From Ferroplasmaceae archaeon UBA567 (GTDB lineage Archaea; Thermoplasmatota; Thermoplasmata; Thermoplasmatales; Thermoplasmataceae), in assembly GCA_002505185.1 (NCBI GenBank), contig DAUP01000109.1, positions 1 to 12,751 of the forward strand: a stretch of DNA of 12,751 nt, written 5' to 3'. Positions 7,392-12,751 of this stretch are shown here, one piece after another (the stretch's first letter is position 1; the number at the start of each line of letters is the position of its first letter). Position numbers and translations under genes: made by a program. The notes beneath the pieces were generated by a model that worked only from the letters and a program-made list of their open reading frames with translations, had not been told where the DNA came from and did no database searches.

Positions 7392-8018
7392 TCAACTAAT
7401 ATGTATTTTTTTCAAATTATTCAGGTATTTCATTCCATCTGGAGTTATTCTATATTTCATTCCGTTTTTCTCTTCATTCTCTTCCAGCATTTCTCTCTTA
7501 ATCATCGTTGCTATAAGATCAGTGGCATACTTATAATTTAGATTGCACATATATACAATCTTTGTAATCGGCATTGAATCATTGGAAGCTATGCCATCAA
7601 GTATTTCCATTTCTATTTCAATTTTCGATCTTTTTGAGCAACTTGTAAATTCCGTTTTTGTTGCATTCTTATTATTCGATTTTATAGAAATATTGCAAAT
7701 GTCTGAATTGAAATTCAATGATTTCAAAAGTTTGATTTTATTCTTGGCAGCTAATTTTTTCACATTACTGTCTATCATGCCAGAATATATGCCCACTATT
7801 GAGCTTATTTTAATGTCTTTCGGAATCTCTATAGTTTTGAGGGTGTTAATCTTATCAATAATATTCCCAGTGAGCAAAATAGCCAAAATTCTGTTGTTGT
7901 CATAATCCTTTATAATCAGCTCATAGCCAGAGTTAATATTCATCTTATCGCTATACAAATTTTCAATATTTATAGAATGTTCATCATTATTTACGCTCAT
8001 AGATAATAAATTTATCAT
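7392..8018 (-). CDS. winged-helix regulator with degenerate nuclease-like N-terminal domain (paralogue 1)
   Basis: A 208-aa protein in two parts. The C-terminal part (about 130-203) is a winged helix-turn-helix of the archaeal HTH_45 type: KRSKIEIEMEILDG, then ITKIVYMCNLNYKYATDLI as the recognition region, then a wing and MKYRITPDGMKYL. The N-terminal part (about 25-105) alternates strands and helices (YELIIKD, ILAILLTG, ISSIVGIYSG, NVKKLAAKNKIKLL). This resembles Mrr-type restriction-endonuclease folds used as sensor domains, but the D...(D/E)xK catalytic set is not present. It is clearly a paralogue of the next gene upstream on the same strand. The track frame starts at 8018. An in-frame Met at 8000 (MSVNN) is equally possible, because AT-rich TATA candidates suit either start. 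It probably binds DNA as a dimer; the target is unknown. It has no arginine-rich or metal-binding motif. Confidence 0.75.
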   Translation of the reverse strand: MINLLSMSVNNDEHSINIENLYSDKMNINSGYELIIKDYDNNRILAILLTGNIIDKINTLKTIEIPKDIKISSIVGIYSGMIDSNVKKLAAKNKIKLLKSLNFNSDICNISIKSNNKNATKTEFTSCSKRSKIEIEMEILDGIASNDSMPITKIVYMCNLNYKYATDLIATMIKREMLEENEEKNGMKYRITPDGMKYLNNLKKIHIS

Positions 8019-8135
8019 TATTAATTAATTTTTGGTGTCAAAGTCTATAATATTTCATTTATATACTATTAAATTTATATTCATGTAAACATGCTTTTTT
8101 CAGGATTTTTAATCGATGCCTCTAGCAATTCATCG

Positions 8136-8185
8136 CTTAGATATAATAATTATGACAATGGTATGACAATTATATTATAGCTAAG
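8136..8185. repeat. imperfect inverted repeat enclosing a direct repeat
   Basis: The arms CTTAGATATAATAATT (8136-8151) and AATTATATTATAGCTAAG (8168-8185) are inverted complements with one mismatch and a two-base bulge. Between and partly across them lies a direct repeat TATGACAAT (8151-8159 and 8162-8170), with an 11-base period, about one helical turn. It sits between the two regulator paralogues, about 120 bases before the start of the downstream one. It could be an operator or a termination structure for the upstream gene. Confidence 0.5.
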
Positions 8186-8198
8186 AATTGTAGTTATA

Positions 8199-8858
8199 TC
8201 AGGGAGATTTATTGCCGTATAATTTTTGCAATTGCTCAAGATATTTCAGGCCTTCTCCAGTCATCCTGTATTTCACTCCATTTTTATATTCTATATTTTC
8301 AACAATTCCTTTCTTGATAAGGCTTTCCAAAAGGGTCACGGCATATCTATAATTTAAATTACATTTATATATTATTTTCGTAATATTTATATTATCATTA
8401 ATTTTCAATAGTTCGAGAATTTCCTTTACAATAAATATTTTTTCACGTCTCTGGATTTTTTCATATCCCTTTTCCATTTCCTTACCATAATCGTCAAAAA
8501 ATTGGGCTCCGGGCACTTCTATTATTTTTTCCATATTGCCCTGGTTCATTATTATTTTTTTGTATAATTTCATTCCGTATTTTAAAACTGTTTCCTTTAT
8601 TTCAGGTCCTATCACTCCACTGTATATGGCAATTTTTCTTTTGAATTCGTTCTTAGGCACCATGTCTATAAATTCTTTTACCTTTCTCATTTTATTTTCA
8701 CTATTACCTTTCAGCAATATTACCGGTATTCTCTCGTCAGTTTTCCTGGAGTGGATAATGAGATCAAATTTATATTCCTGTGAAACTCCATCAAGTGGTT
8801 CGTTGTAGCTATCTTCCCATTCATTGCTGTCAAAAACTATTTCAAAATTGTTCACCAT
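8199..8858 (-). CDS. winged-helix regulator with degenerate nuclease-like N-terminal domain (paralogue 2)
   Basis: A 219-aa paralogue of the gene just downstream. The C-terminal winged helix (about 135-212) contains KIFIVKEILELL, then NITKIIYKCNLNYRYAVTLL, then VKYRMTGEGLKYLEQL, matching the first paralogue almost position by position. The N-terminal domain (about 28-105) reads FDLIIHS, IPVILLKGN, KRKIAIYSGVIGPEIKETVLKYGMKLYKK. The last part resembles the IxVxSG...A...gIxL end of Mrr-like nuclease domains. The Asp in FDLII and the Lys in LLKG sit where D and xK of a PD-(D/E)xK site would be, but the middle acid is missing, so an inactive sensor domain is more likely than a nuclease. The frame is open to a GTG at 8867, but that GTG is part of GGGGTGA, which lies five bases before ATG 8858, so ATG is the start. 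It follows the signal peptidase gene by about 40 bases. Confidence 0.8.
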   Translation of the reverse strand: MVNNFEIVFDSNEWEDSYNEPLDGVSQEYKFDLIIHSRKTDERIPVILLKGNSENKMRKVKEFIDMVPKNEFKRKIAIYSGVIGPEIKETVLKYGMKLYKKIIMNQGNMEKIIEVPGAQFFDDYGKEMEKGYEKIQRREKIFIVKEILELLKINDNINITKIIYKCNLNYRYAVTLLESLIKKGIVENIEYKNGVKYRMTGEGLKYLEQLQKLYGNKSP

Positions 8859-8863
8859 ATCAT

Positions 8864-8870
8864 TCACCCC
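8864..8870 (-). promoter_or_regulatory. Shine-Dalgarno site that fixes the start of regulator paralogue 2
   Basis: On the minus strand this reads GGGGTGA, with five bases to the ATG at 8858. It is a strong match to the archaeal anti-SD and overlaps the upstream GTG that would otherwise be taken as the start. Confidence 0.7.
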
Positions 8871-8874
8871 TAAG

Positions 8875-8889
8875 ACTATACTTTATAGT
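8875..8889 (-). promoter_or_regulatory. palindrome overlapping a TATA box, internal promoter/operator
   Basis: ACTATA-CTT-TATAGT is a perfect six-base inverted repeat with a three-base spacer. On the minus strand it contains CTATAAAG, 23-30 bases before the ATG at 8858, so it can act as a TATA box. A protein binding the palindrome would block TBP, which suggests repression, possibly autoregulation by the winged-helix protein encoded immediately downstream. Function is inference. Confidence 0.45.
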
Positions 8890-8900
8890 ACCATACATTT

Positions 8901-10100
8901 CTACCACCCTGTCCCATCTGGCTTCCATGATTTTTTACTCTTGCTCGGGTATAGTATAAGACCGGCCACACCCATGAAAATTATGGCTAAAATCACTTTG
9001 GAATAAATCAGGGCATATCCAAGATATGGTATAGAAAACAGAACATGTCCCCTGACATCATAGGTTGGTACCGGTTTAGGATCCTCTGATGGATTTGCAA
9101 CTCCTTTTGTTCTGAAATATTCATGGCCACCAATATAACATATGCGTATTACCTGGTGTGCAAATAATGTTCCGTTCTCCCAGGGTGCATTGAATACTAT
9201 TATTTCCCCCACTTTCACCTGCGATGGTTTAATAGAACCTACAAGGAGCACCGATCCGGGTTTTATTACAGGATACATGCTTCCAGTAGGGTCTCCTATT
9301 ACAAAGTAGCTGTGATCAACAATACCCGGTGTTATCATTAACGAAACGATGGTTATTACGATTATTAGGGCAATCAGGAATTTTGACTTTCTAATTGCTT
9401 TTTTGAGGTCTATCTTGCTGCCCTTGAATATATTTTCAAACTGGTACGATGTTTTTATTACAAAATCTGAGATAAAAATAATCAGTGAGAGACTAACCAT
9501 TTCCCATATAAGATAATAATACTTTGATACTGAAATGCTTATAGAAAGGGAATTAAATAATATAAACATAAAAAGGAATATAAATGCTGCAATAAAATTG
9601 TAATTAGTCTTGTAATAAATAAACATTACAGCTATGGCAAAGAAGAACATAAAAATAATATTAAACACAGCAAGGGAAAAAATGATTTTTGAGTCTATCA
9701 GTACGTTGTATGGATAATAGAATAACAGTAGTATGATACCAAAAATCAGCCCTCTACTAGCAAAGTTTCCTATTCTTGATTTTTTAAATCCCAAAAGTAT
9801 AAGGCAAAAAGAAAAGGCACCTAAGGCAGAATAAATAATTATGGCAGGAAGTGTTGAAAGATAAAAATGGAATGAAACCTTATTGAATGCTATTCCAGGC
9901 TCAAGGAGAAAAATCTCAAAAAATATTCCAAGTATTGCTATTTTTACCACATCTTTGTCTAATTTAATTTTGATACCGAATATAAACGGCAACAGCAGAA
10001 GAAGTGATATTAATACAGTAATCCATGTATTCCTTATGTAATGCAGGGAAAGCTGATATACCACAATATATGCTAAAATAAATGATGCCATTCTATTCAT
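8901..10100 (-). CDS. archaeal/ER-type signal peptidase I with polytopic N-terminal extension
   Basis: A 399-aa membrane protein. Residues 1-220 contain about eight hydrophobic segments (about 7-23, 26-42, 52-66, 83-104, 117-133, 139-162, 167-190, 200-216). A further anchor at about 240-258 leads directly into an S26B peptidase domain (about 260-360), and one more membrane segment (about 366-385) ends it. The catalytic Ser is Ser274 in DPTGSMYPVI. His315 in FAHQVI takes the place of the bacterial Lys, as in archaeal and SipW/ER-type enzymes. TKGVANPSEDP (331-341) is the usual TKGDAN...D motif with the first Asp replaced by Val334; Asp340 is kept. The start overlaps the upstream DUF5305-like stop (ATGA), with GGTGA six bases before it, so translation is coupled. 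The ordinary archaeal enzyme is about half this size with one anchor. Beside a TasA-like gene it is probably the dedicated processing enzyme, by analogy with SipW and TasA. It cleaves outside the membrane. Confidence 0.88.
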   Translation of the reverse strand: MNRMASFILAYIVVYQLSLHYIRNTWITVLISLLLLLPFIFGIKIKLDKDVVKIAILGIFFEIFLLEPGIAFNKVSFHFYLSTLPAIIIYSALGAFSFCLILLGFKKSRIGNFASRGLIFGIILLLFYYPYNVLIDSKIIFSLAVFNIIFMFFFAIAVMFIYYKTNYNFIAAFIFLFMFILFNSLSISISVSKYYYLIWEMVSLSLIIFISDFVIKTSYQFENIFKGSKIDLKKAIRKSKFLIALIIVITIVSLMITPGIVDHSYFVIGDPTGSMYPVIKPGSVLLVGSIKPSQVKVGEIIVFNAPWENGTLFAHQVIRICYIGGHEYFRTKGVANPSEDPKPVPTYDVRGHVLFSIPYLGYALIYSKVILAIIFMGVAGLILYPSKSKKSWKPDGTGW

Positions 10101-11047
10101 TTTCTATCACCAAATCCTGAAAAAATATAATTTTTGAAATCATGGGAAACAAAGAACATACTTTCTCTTTTAATGTTGAATAATGGTTCATGGTAGGCAT
10201 CGGATAGCTTGATGAGCTCTTCAAAGGAATCAACCCTTACTATCCCTCCCCTGGGCATTACATCTATATCAATTACCCTGTCCCCATATTCCTGGAGTAT
10301 CATCTCCATTTTATTCTTTTTCCTTGGTAGCCCTATATATGAAACTATGAGGTAAACCAGCGCTGTGACAGCTAATAAGGTTACTATGTAGCCATAAATA
10401 ATTGGTATGTCCACAAAGGGCCGTTGTCCGTAGGAATCTTTTAACTCTGTAGTTCCAGTAAGATTCGCAGGTTTTCCATAAGAGATCAGGTACTGCTCAT
10501 TACCCTGTGATATGATCAAACTTGTGCTGGAGGATGCACCATTGTTTGCATTTGTAACCGTTATATTGATACCTACTATTGAGGGTGCACTGTTATACCC
10601 AAGCTGATTATCTATGGTTGCAGATTGATTATACAGATAACTTAAATTGATAGGAATTACCATATGATTTATTGAATGGCTCCCGGTAAATGTAAAACTG
10701 GTAATGTTGGAAGCAAATGTTTTGTTCCAGGAGGGGCTGGAAGAATCCACATATATAGCATAGGATATAATTACTGGCTGCTCCCTTGAAGAAAGAAATG
10801 TCCCGTCAAGGTAAACCGTCATATTTTTAAGTATATGTTGATAAACTACACCGGGGTCATAGAGAGTTGAGGAACTGTACAAACTGTTATTTGTGAGGTT
10901 AGCCTGCACATTTACCTGTAAATTCGATGTAAAATCAGTTTCACTTATATATTTGGTATGCTCCCTGGGTTCTATTATTAACAATGATGAGAATACAAGA
11001 ATAACTGCGATTATTATAATAAGTGCCAAATTCAGTTTTTTGTTCAT
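10097..11047 (-). CDS. DUF5305-like bitopic membrane protein
   Basis: A 316-aa protein with an N-terminal membrane segment (about 7-25), an extracellular beta-rich domain (about 30-210), a second membrane segment (about 216-238) and a cytoplasmic C-terminal domain (240-316) beginning PRKKNK. The ectodomain carries nine N-x-S/T sequons by eye (for example NLT50, NMT75, NKT108), consistent with glycosylated surface protein. The C-terminal stretch EYGDRVIDIDVMPRG, then VRVDSFEELIKLSDAYHEPLF, resembles the tail of the archaeal DUF5305 family, where a residue such as this precedes a 'sLedLvklA' segment. Family assignment is from memory. The start ATG at 11047 has no SD; a TATA-like TTAATAAATAAA lies some 30-40 bases upstream. 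It is coupled to the signal peptidase by a 4-base overlap. A role as accessory, assembly or anchoring factor for the divergently encoded secreted protein is inference. Confidence 0.75.
   Translation of the reverse strand: MNKKLNLALIIIIAVILVFSSLLIIEPREHTKYISETDFTSNLQVNVQANLTNNSLYSSSTLYDPGVVYQHILKNMTVYLDGTFLSSREQPVIISYAIYVDSSSPSWNKTFASNITSFTFTGSHSINHMVIPINLSYLYNQSATIDNQLGYNSAPSIVGINITVTNANNGASSSTSLIISQGNEQYLISYGKPANLTGTTELKDSYGQRPFVDIPIIYGYIVTLLAVTALVYLIVSYIGLPRKKNKMEMILQEYGDRVIDIDVMPRGGIVRVDSFEELIKLSDAYHEPLFNIKRESMFFVSHDFKNYIFSGFGDRK
10107..10111 (-). promoter_or_regulatory. Shine-Dalgarno site for the signal peptidase gene
   Basis: GGTGA on the minus strand, six bases before the ATG at 10100 and inside the end of the DUF5305-like gene. 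Together with the ATGA stop-start overlap it indicates coupled translation. Confidence 0.65.
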
Positions 11048-11256
11048 AAATATTAGAAGTATAGATTGGTTTAACCTTTATTTATTAAAGATACCTAATT
11101 CTGATACATATGTTAGATGTGTACAATACTTACTTATTTTACATAAGAACAATATTTTTTAAACAATCCTCAGGCCAATTGTTATGAAAATCTGTATCTT
11201 ACAGAACTTTCTTATTTTCTTATTTACAGTTAACAGATTAAATTCTGGTGACTAAA
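11048..11256. promoter_or_regulatory. divergent intergenic region between DUF5305-like gene and TasA-like gene
   Basis: About 210 bases with leftward and rightward promoters. Leftward: TTAATAAATAAA (about 11077-11088) ahead of the start at 11047. Rightward: ATTTTTTAAAC (about 11153-11163) is the best TATA candidate and would leave a leader of about 70 bases. GGTGA (11247-11251) lies five bases before ATG 11257. Small symmetric elements are present: CTTAT/ATAAG (11133-11137 and 11143-11147) and ACATATGT (about 11106-11113). They could be operators but are short enough to occur by chance. Confidence 0.5.
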
Positions 11257-11946
11257 ATGAACAAAAAGTTAGCCGTATTATTGGTAGTGCCCATACTCTT
11301 AGCAATGGGGGGAACGTTTGCGTTCTCTGCATTCTCCGGGAGTTCAAGCATTGCCATTAATAACACAGCAGGTCATTTGACCTGGACAAACAACATGGCC
11401 CTTACCGGAACAAACGCGAATAACACACCTTTAACAGTACAGGGTCCAAACGGGCACATATATGAGATAGGAGCTGCAGAGCCAGTTGGTCCATCCAGCG
11501 GGCCATTCCATCTAAACCTTGGGACACAGGCTTATACAACTGCTACTAGTGGAAGGGAGTACACGGTCAACGTGACAAATTTCGCTCCTGGTGAATATGT
11601 AGTGTTTATGGCAACCATAACAAACAATGGAACAGTTGGTTTTATGGTATCCTCAGCAGCACCAACAATTGCAACATCCAGTAATAGCACATACAATGCA
11701 GCAGGTGCAAACATAAATGCAGTACAGGTATCAGCAGGCAACTTTGCATCAGATCTGCAGAGCTCAACAGGATATATATACAACGTGACAGCAGTAAGTG
11801 GATTCAATACATCACTTAGCCCAGAAGGAGCTGCAATAATGATAATATCTGTTGGACTTGGAAACAGCAATGGTAATGATGTAAACTACTACCAGGGATC
11901 TGATTTCTCTCTGACCATAAACCTGAATGTTGTATCTGACCCGTAA
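11257..11946 (+). CDS. secreted TasA/camelysin-like (AbpA-type) filament protein candidate
   Basis: A 229-aa secreted protein. The signal peptide is MNKK, then hydrophobic LAVLLVVPILLAM (5-17), then GGTFAFSAFSG. The GGT-aromatic-A element followed by an aromatic and Ser/Asp is the pattern at the SipW cleavage site of TasA and camelysin, so cleavage near residue 22-25 is likely. The mature part is rich in Ser, Thr, Asn, Gly and Ala, has alternating beta-strand patterns (EYTVNVTNFAPGEYVVFMATITNNG is family-like) and no cysteine. Seven N-x-S/T sequons suggest glycosylation. The stretch VNVTNFAPG...ATITNNG matches the 'v.v.NlaPGd.....v.v.N.G' core of TasA-like and DUF1102-type proteins. GGTGA five bases upstream fixes ATG 11257; the frame also opens at GTG 11248. 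It is divergent from a coupled DUF5305-like and signal peptidase pair. A filament or biofilm-matrix subunit is inferred; a simple surface glycoprotein is the alternative. Confidence 0.78.
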   Translation: MNKKLAVLLVVPILLAMGGTFAFSAFSGSSSIAINNTAGHLTWTNNMALTGTNANNTPLTVQGPNGHIYEIGAAEPVGPSSGPFHLNLGTQAYTTATSGREYTVNVTNFAPGEYVVFMATITNNGTVGFMVSSAAPTIATSSNSTYNAAGANINAVQVSAGNFASDLQSSTGYIYNVTAVSGFNTSLSPEGAAIMIISVGLGNSNGNDVNYYQGSDFSLTINLNVVSDP

Positions 11947-11956
11947 ATACTAGCAT

Positions 11957-11981
11957 AAAAATATTTTTTTATTTTTTTATT
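11957..11981 (+). terminator. oligo-T terminator after the TasA-like gene
   Basis: AAAAATATTTTT is palindromic (11957-11968) and runs straight into more T tracts ending about 11979. It starts 11 bases after the stop codon. Archaeal polymerases terminate in such T runs with little or no hairpin. Confidence 0.6.
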
Positions 11982-12636
11982 AATTCTTAATTATACACTT
12001 ATAACACTTACTTTATGATCACAATAGATTTTTGTACATATAAAAAATATATCTTCAGAACCAGGGCAATCTCTGAATCTTCATGTCTTATCAAGATTTT
12101 GTTAACGACACACTATGCCAGCTTATTTCATTTCTTTACATACATCAACCAGGACATTCCATCACCTGTATTAGGTTCTATTATGATTTCCGTTAACCAT
12201 ATTAATATCTACCATTGGAATTTATCATCTGCCTGATGCTTAAAATTCGTGGGTATAACCCCCTATCATATTGGTAGGGGTTTCGTGTATTATCTTTATT
12301 ATTTCCAATTCTACGTCACCTGTCAGGCGAATCCAAGTTTTGAGATTCGAATCAAGCATGGATACGTGGATCGGTCTTATTTAGCACATCATTTCAACCT
12401 AAATCGTTTCACACTAAGTTGTAAAAGAGAATTCGCAATTAATAAAATGATGCATTATTTATATTGGGGTCATTAAAATAATTATAGTGTTTGACACAAC
12501 TTCTTAAACTAATTCAAAAATGGATGATTGGTGTTAAAGCAAATTCAACTGTTTTTTTCAAACACCTTTCGGTTCTAGAGTATAGAATGTAATGTCTTTC
12601 ACTATAACTATACAGAATTTATGCAATTTAAATTTA
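11982..12636. other. 650-base region without a convincing gene
   Basis: No protein family was recognised on either strand. Two short rightward frames (12015-12236 and 12249-12476) are in the same phase separated by one stop, but the residue patterns look random. On the minus strand a 39-codon frame (12359 to 12240) encodes a plausible-looking peptide (KTWIRLTGDVELEIIKII in its middle). Other short frames lie at about 12010-12110 and 12115-12205 in different phases. This could be a decayed gene, but no family can be named. Hairpins at 12251-12282 and a distant inverted pair GTGTTTGA/TCAAACAC (12487-12494 and 12558-12565) are present. The rest is AT-rich sequence with nothing I can interpret. 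Confidence 0.5.
12251..12282. repeat. two overlapping, mutually exclusive hairpins
   Basis: GGGT-ATA-ACCC (12251-12261) forms one small hairpin. AACCCCCTA (12257-12265) pairs with TAGGGGTT (12275-12282) with one bulged C and a nine-base loop, forming a second, stronger one. Both use the same C run, so only one can form at a time. No gene follows on either strand close enough to assign a switch role. Confidence 0.45.
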
Positions 12637-12710
12637 CGCCCGCGCCGGGATTTGAACCCGAATCTAAGGCTCCGCAGGCCTTCAGGATATCCAAATTACC
12701 CCACACGGGC
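12637..12710 (-). tRNA. tRNA-Arg (anticodon GCG)
   Basis: Read on the minus strand, the acceptor stem GCCCGTG/CGCGGGC pairs fully with one G-U. The anticodon stem AAGGC/GCCTT is perfect around loop CTGCGGA, giving anticodon GCG, which reads CGC (Arg). The T arm TCGGG/CCCGG surrounds loop TTCAAAT. The discriminator is G (complement of C12637), and no CCA is encoded. No intron is needed to fold it. The D arm (GGGTAATTTGGATATCC) has a normal GG in its loop. Confidence 0.95.
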
Positions 12711-12729
12711 TTCTTAGTATGGCTTAAAC

Positions 12730-12746
12730 ATATTTTAACTTTATAA
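12730..12746 (-). promoter_or_regulatory. TATA region of tRNA-Arg
   Basis: On the minus strand TTATAAAG and TTAAAATATG lie about 20-36 bases before the tRNA 5' end. This is suitable for a TATA box with a short pre-tRNA leader. Which of the two overlapping AT blocks is used cannot be decided. Confidence 0.4.
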
Positions 12747-12751
12747 TTTTG

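Noticed and set aside
7543..7905. 120-codon hydrophobic frame on the plus strand across regulator paralogue 1
   Set aside because: Hydrophobicity comes from reading Lys/Asn/Ile-rich codons in reverse. The minus-strand frame is supported by its paralogue.
12306..12355. GATTCGAATC palindrome resembling a tRNA T arm, considered as a tRNA remnant or attachment site
   Set aside because: The flanking bases do not form a T stem, and no copy of the tRNA-Arg 3' end was seen elsewhere in the window.
12240..12420. Possible C/D box small RNA on the minus strand (ATGATGT with CTGA downstream)
   Set aside because: The C box is imperfect, the spacing is long, and no C'/D' pair could be identified.
12015..12476. 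Two rightward frames of 73 and 75 codons in one phase
   Set aside because: The residue pattern looks random, no RBS precedes either, the second starts with GTG, and the hairpin region lies inside it.
12487..12565. Inverted repeat GTGTTTGA/TCAAACAC as ends of a small mobile element
   Set aside because: Eight-base arms with a 63-base interior, no target duplication and no transposase make chance the likelier explanation.

Overview
The window looks like chromosomal DNA of an archaeon of the order Thermoplasmatales, probably a Ferroplasma- or Acidiplasma-like acidophile. The evidence is a thermosome subunit that reads like Thermoplasma alpha, a thioredoxin reductase of the Thermoplasma type, archaeal TATA-type promoters placed so that many genes would be leaderless, GGTGA ribosome-binding sites in front of others, tRNA genes without encoded CCA, and moderately AT-rich DNA. 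Genus is inference; no rRNA gene is present.

Left part (1-6748), housekeeping: the 3' part of tRNA-Gln(CUG); a small unrecognised helical protein; a convergent NAD(P)-binding SDR/epimerase-like protein; then four rightward genes, namely a two-domain ThyX-like protein, thermosome alpha (thsA), thioredoxin reductase (trxB) and ornithine carbamoyltransferase (argF). Each has its own promoter-like sequence, so this is a row of independently transcribed genes more than one operon.

Middle part (6758-8858), leftward and more AT-rich: a small unrecognised membrane protein and two paralogous regulator-like proteins. Each of the two has a C-terminal winged helix of the archaeal HTH_45 type and an N-terminal domain resembling a degenerate restriction-endonuclease/Mrr fold. 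Palindromic and repeated sequence lies next to both.

Right part (8901-11946), the most interesting section: a signal peptidase I with a large polytopic N-terminal extension, translationally coupled (4-nt ATGA overlap) to a DUF5305-like membrane protein. Divergent from them is a secreted, sequon-rich, beta-type protein whose signal peptide carries the GGT(F/W)A element of TasA/camelysin proteins. Together they look like an archaeal TasA/AbpA-type extracellular filament module: filament subunit, dedicated processing peptidase and accessory membrane protein. The two regulators and the small membrane protein on the same strand may belong to it.

The last stretch (11947-12636) holds no convincing gene. 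It contains an oligo-T terminator, two mutually exclusive hairpins and short open frames. A complete leftward tRNA-Arg(GCG) closes the window.
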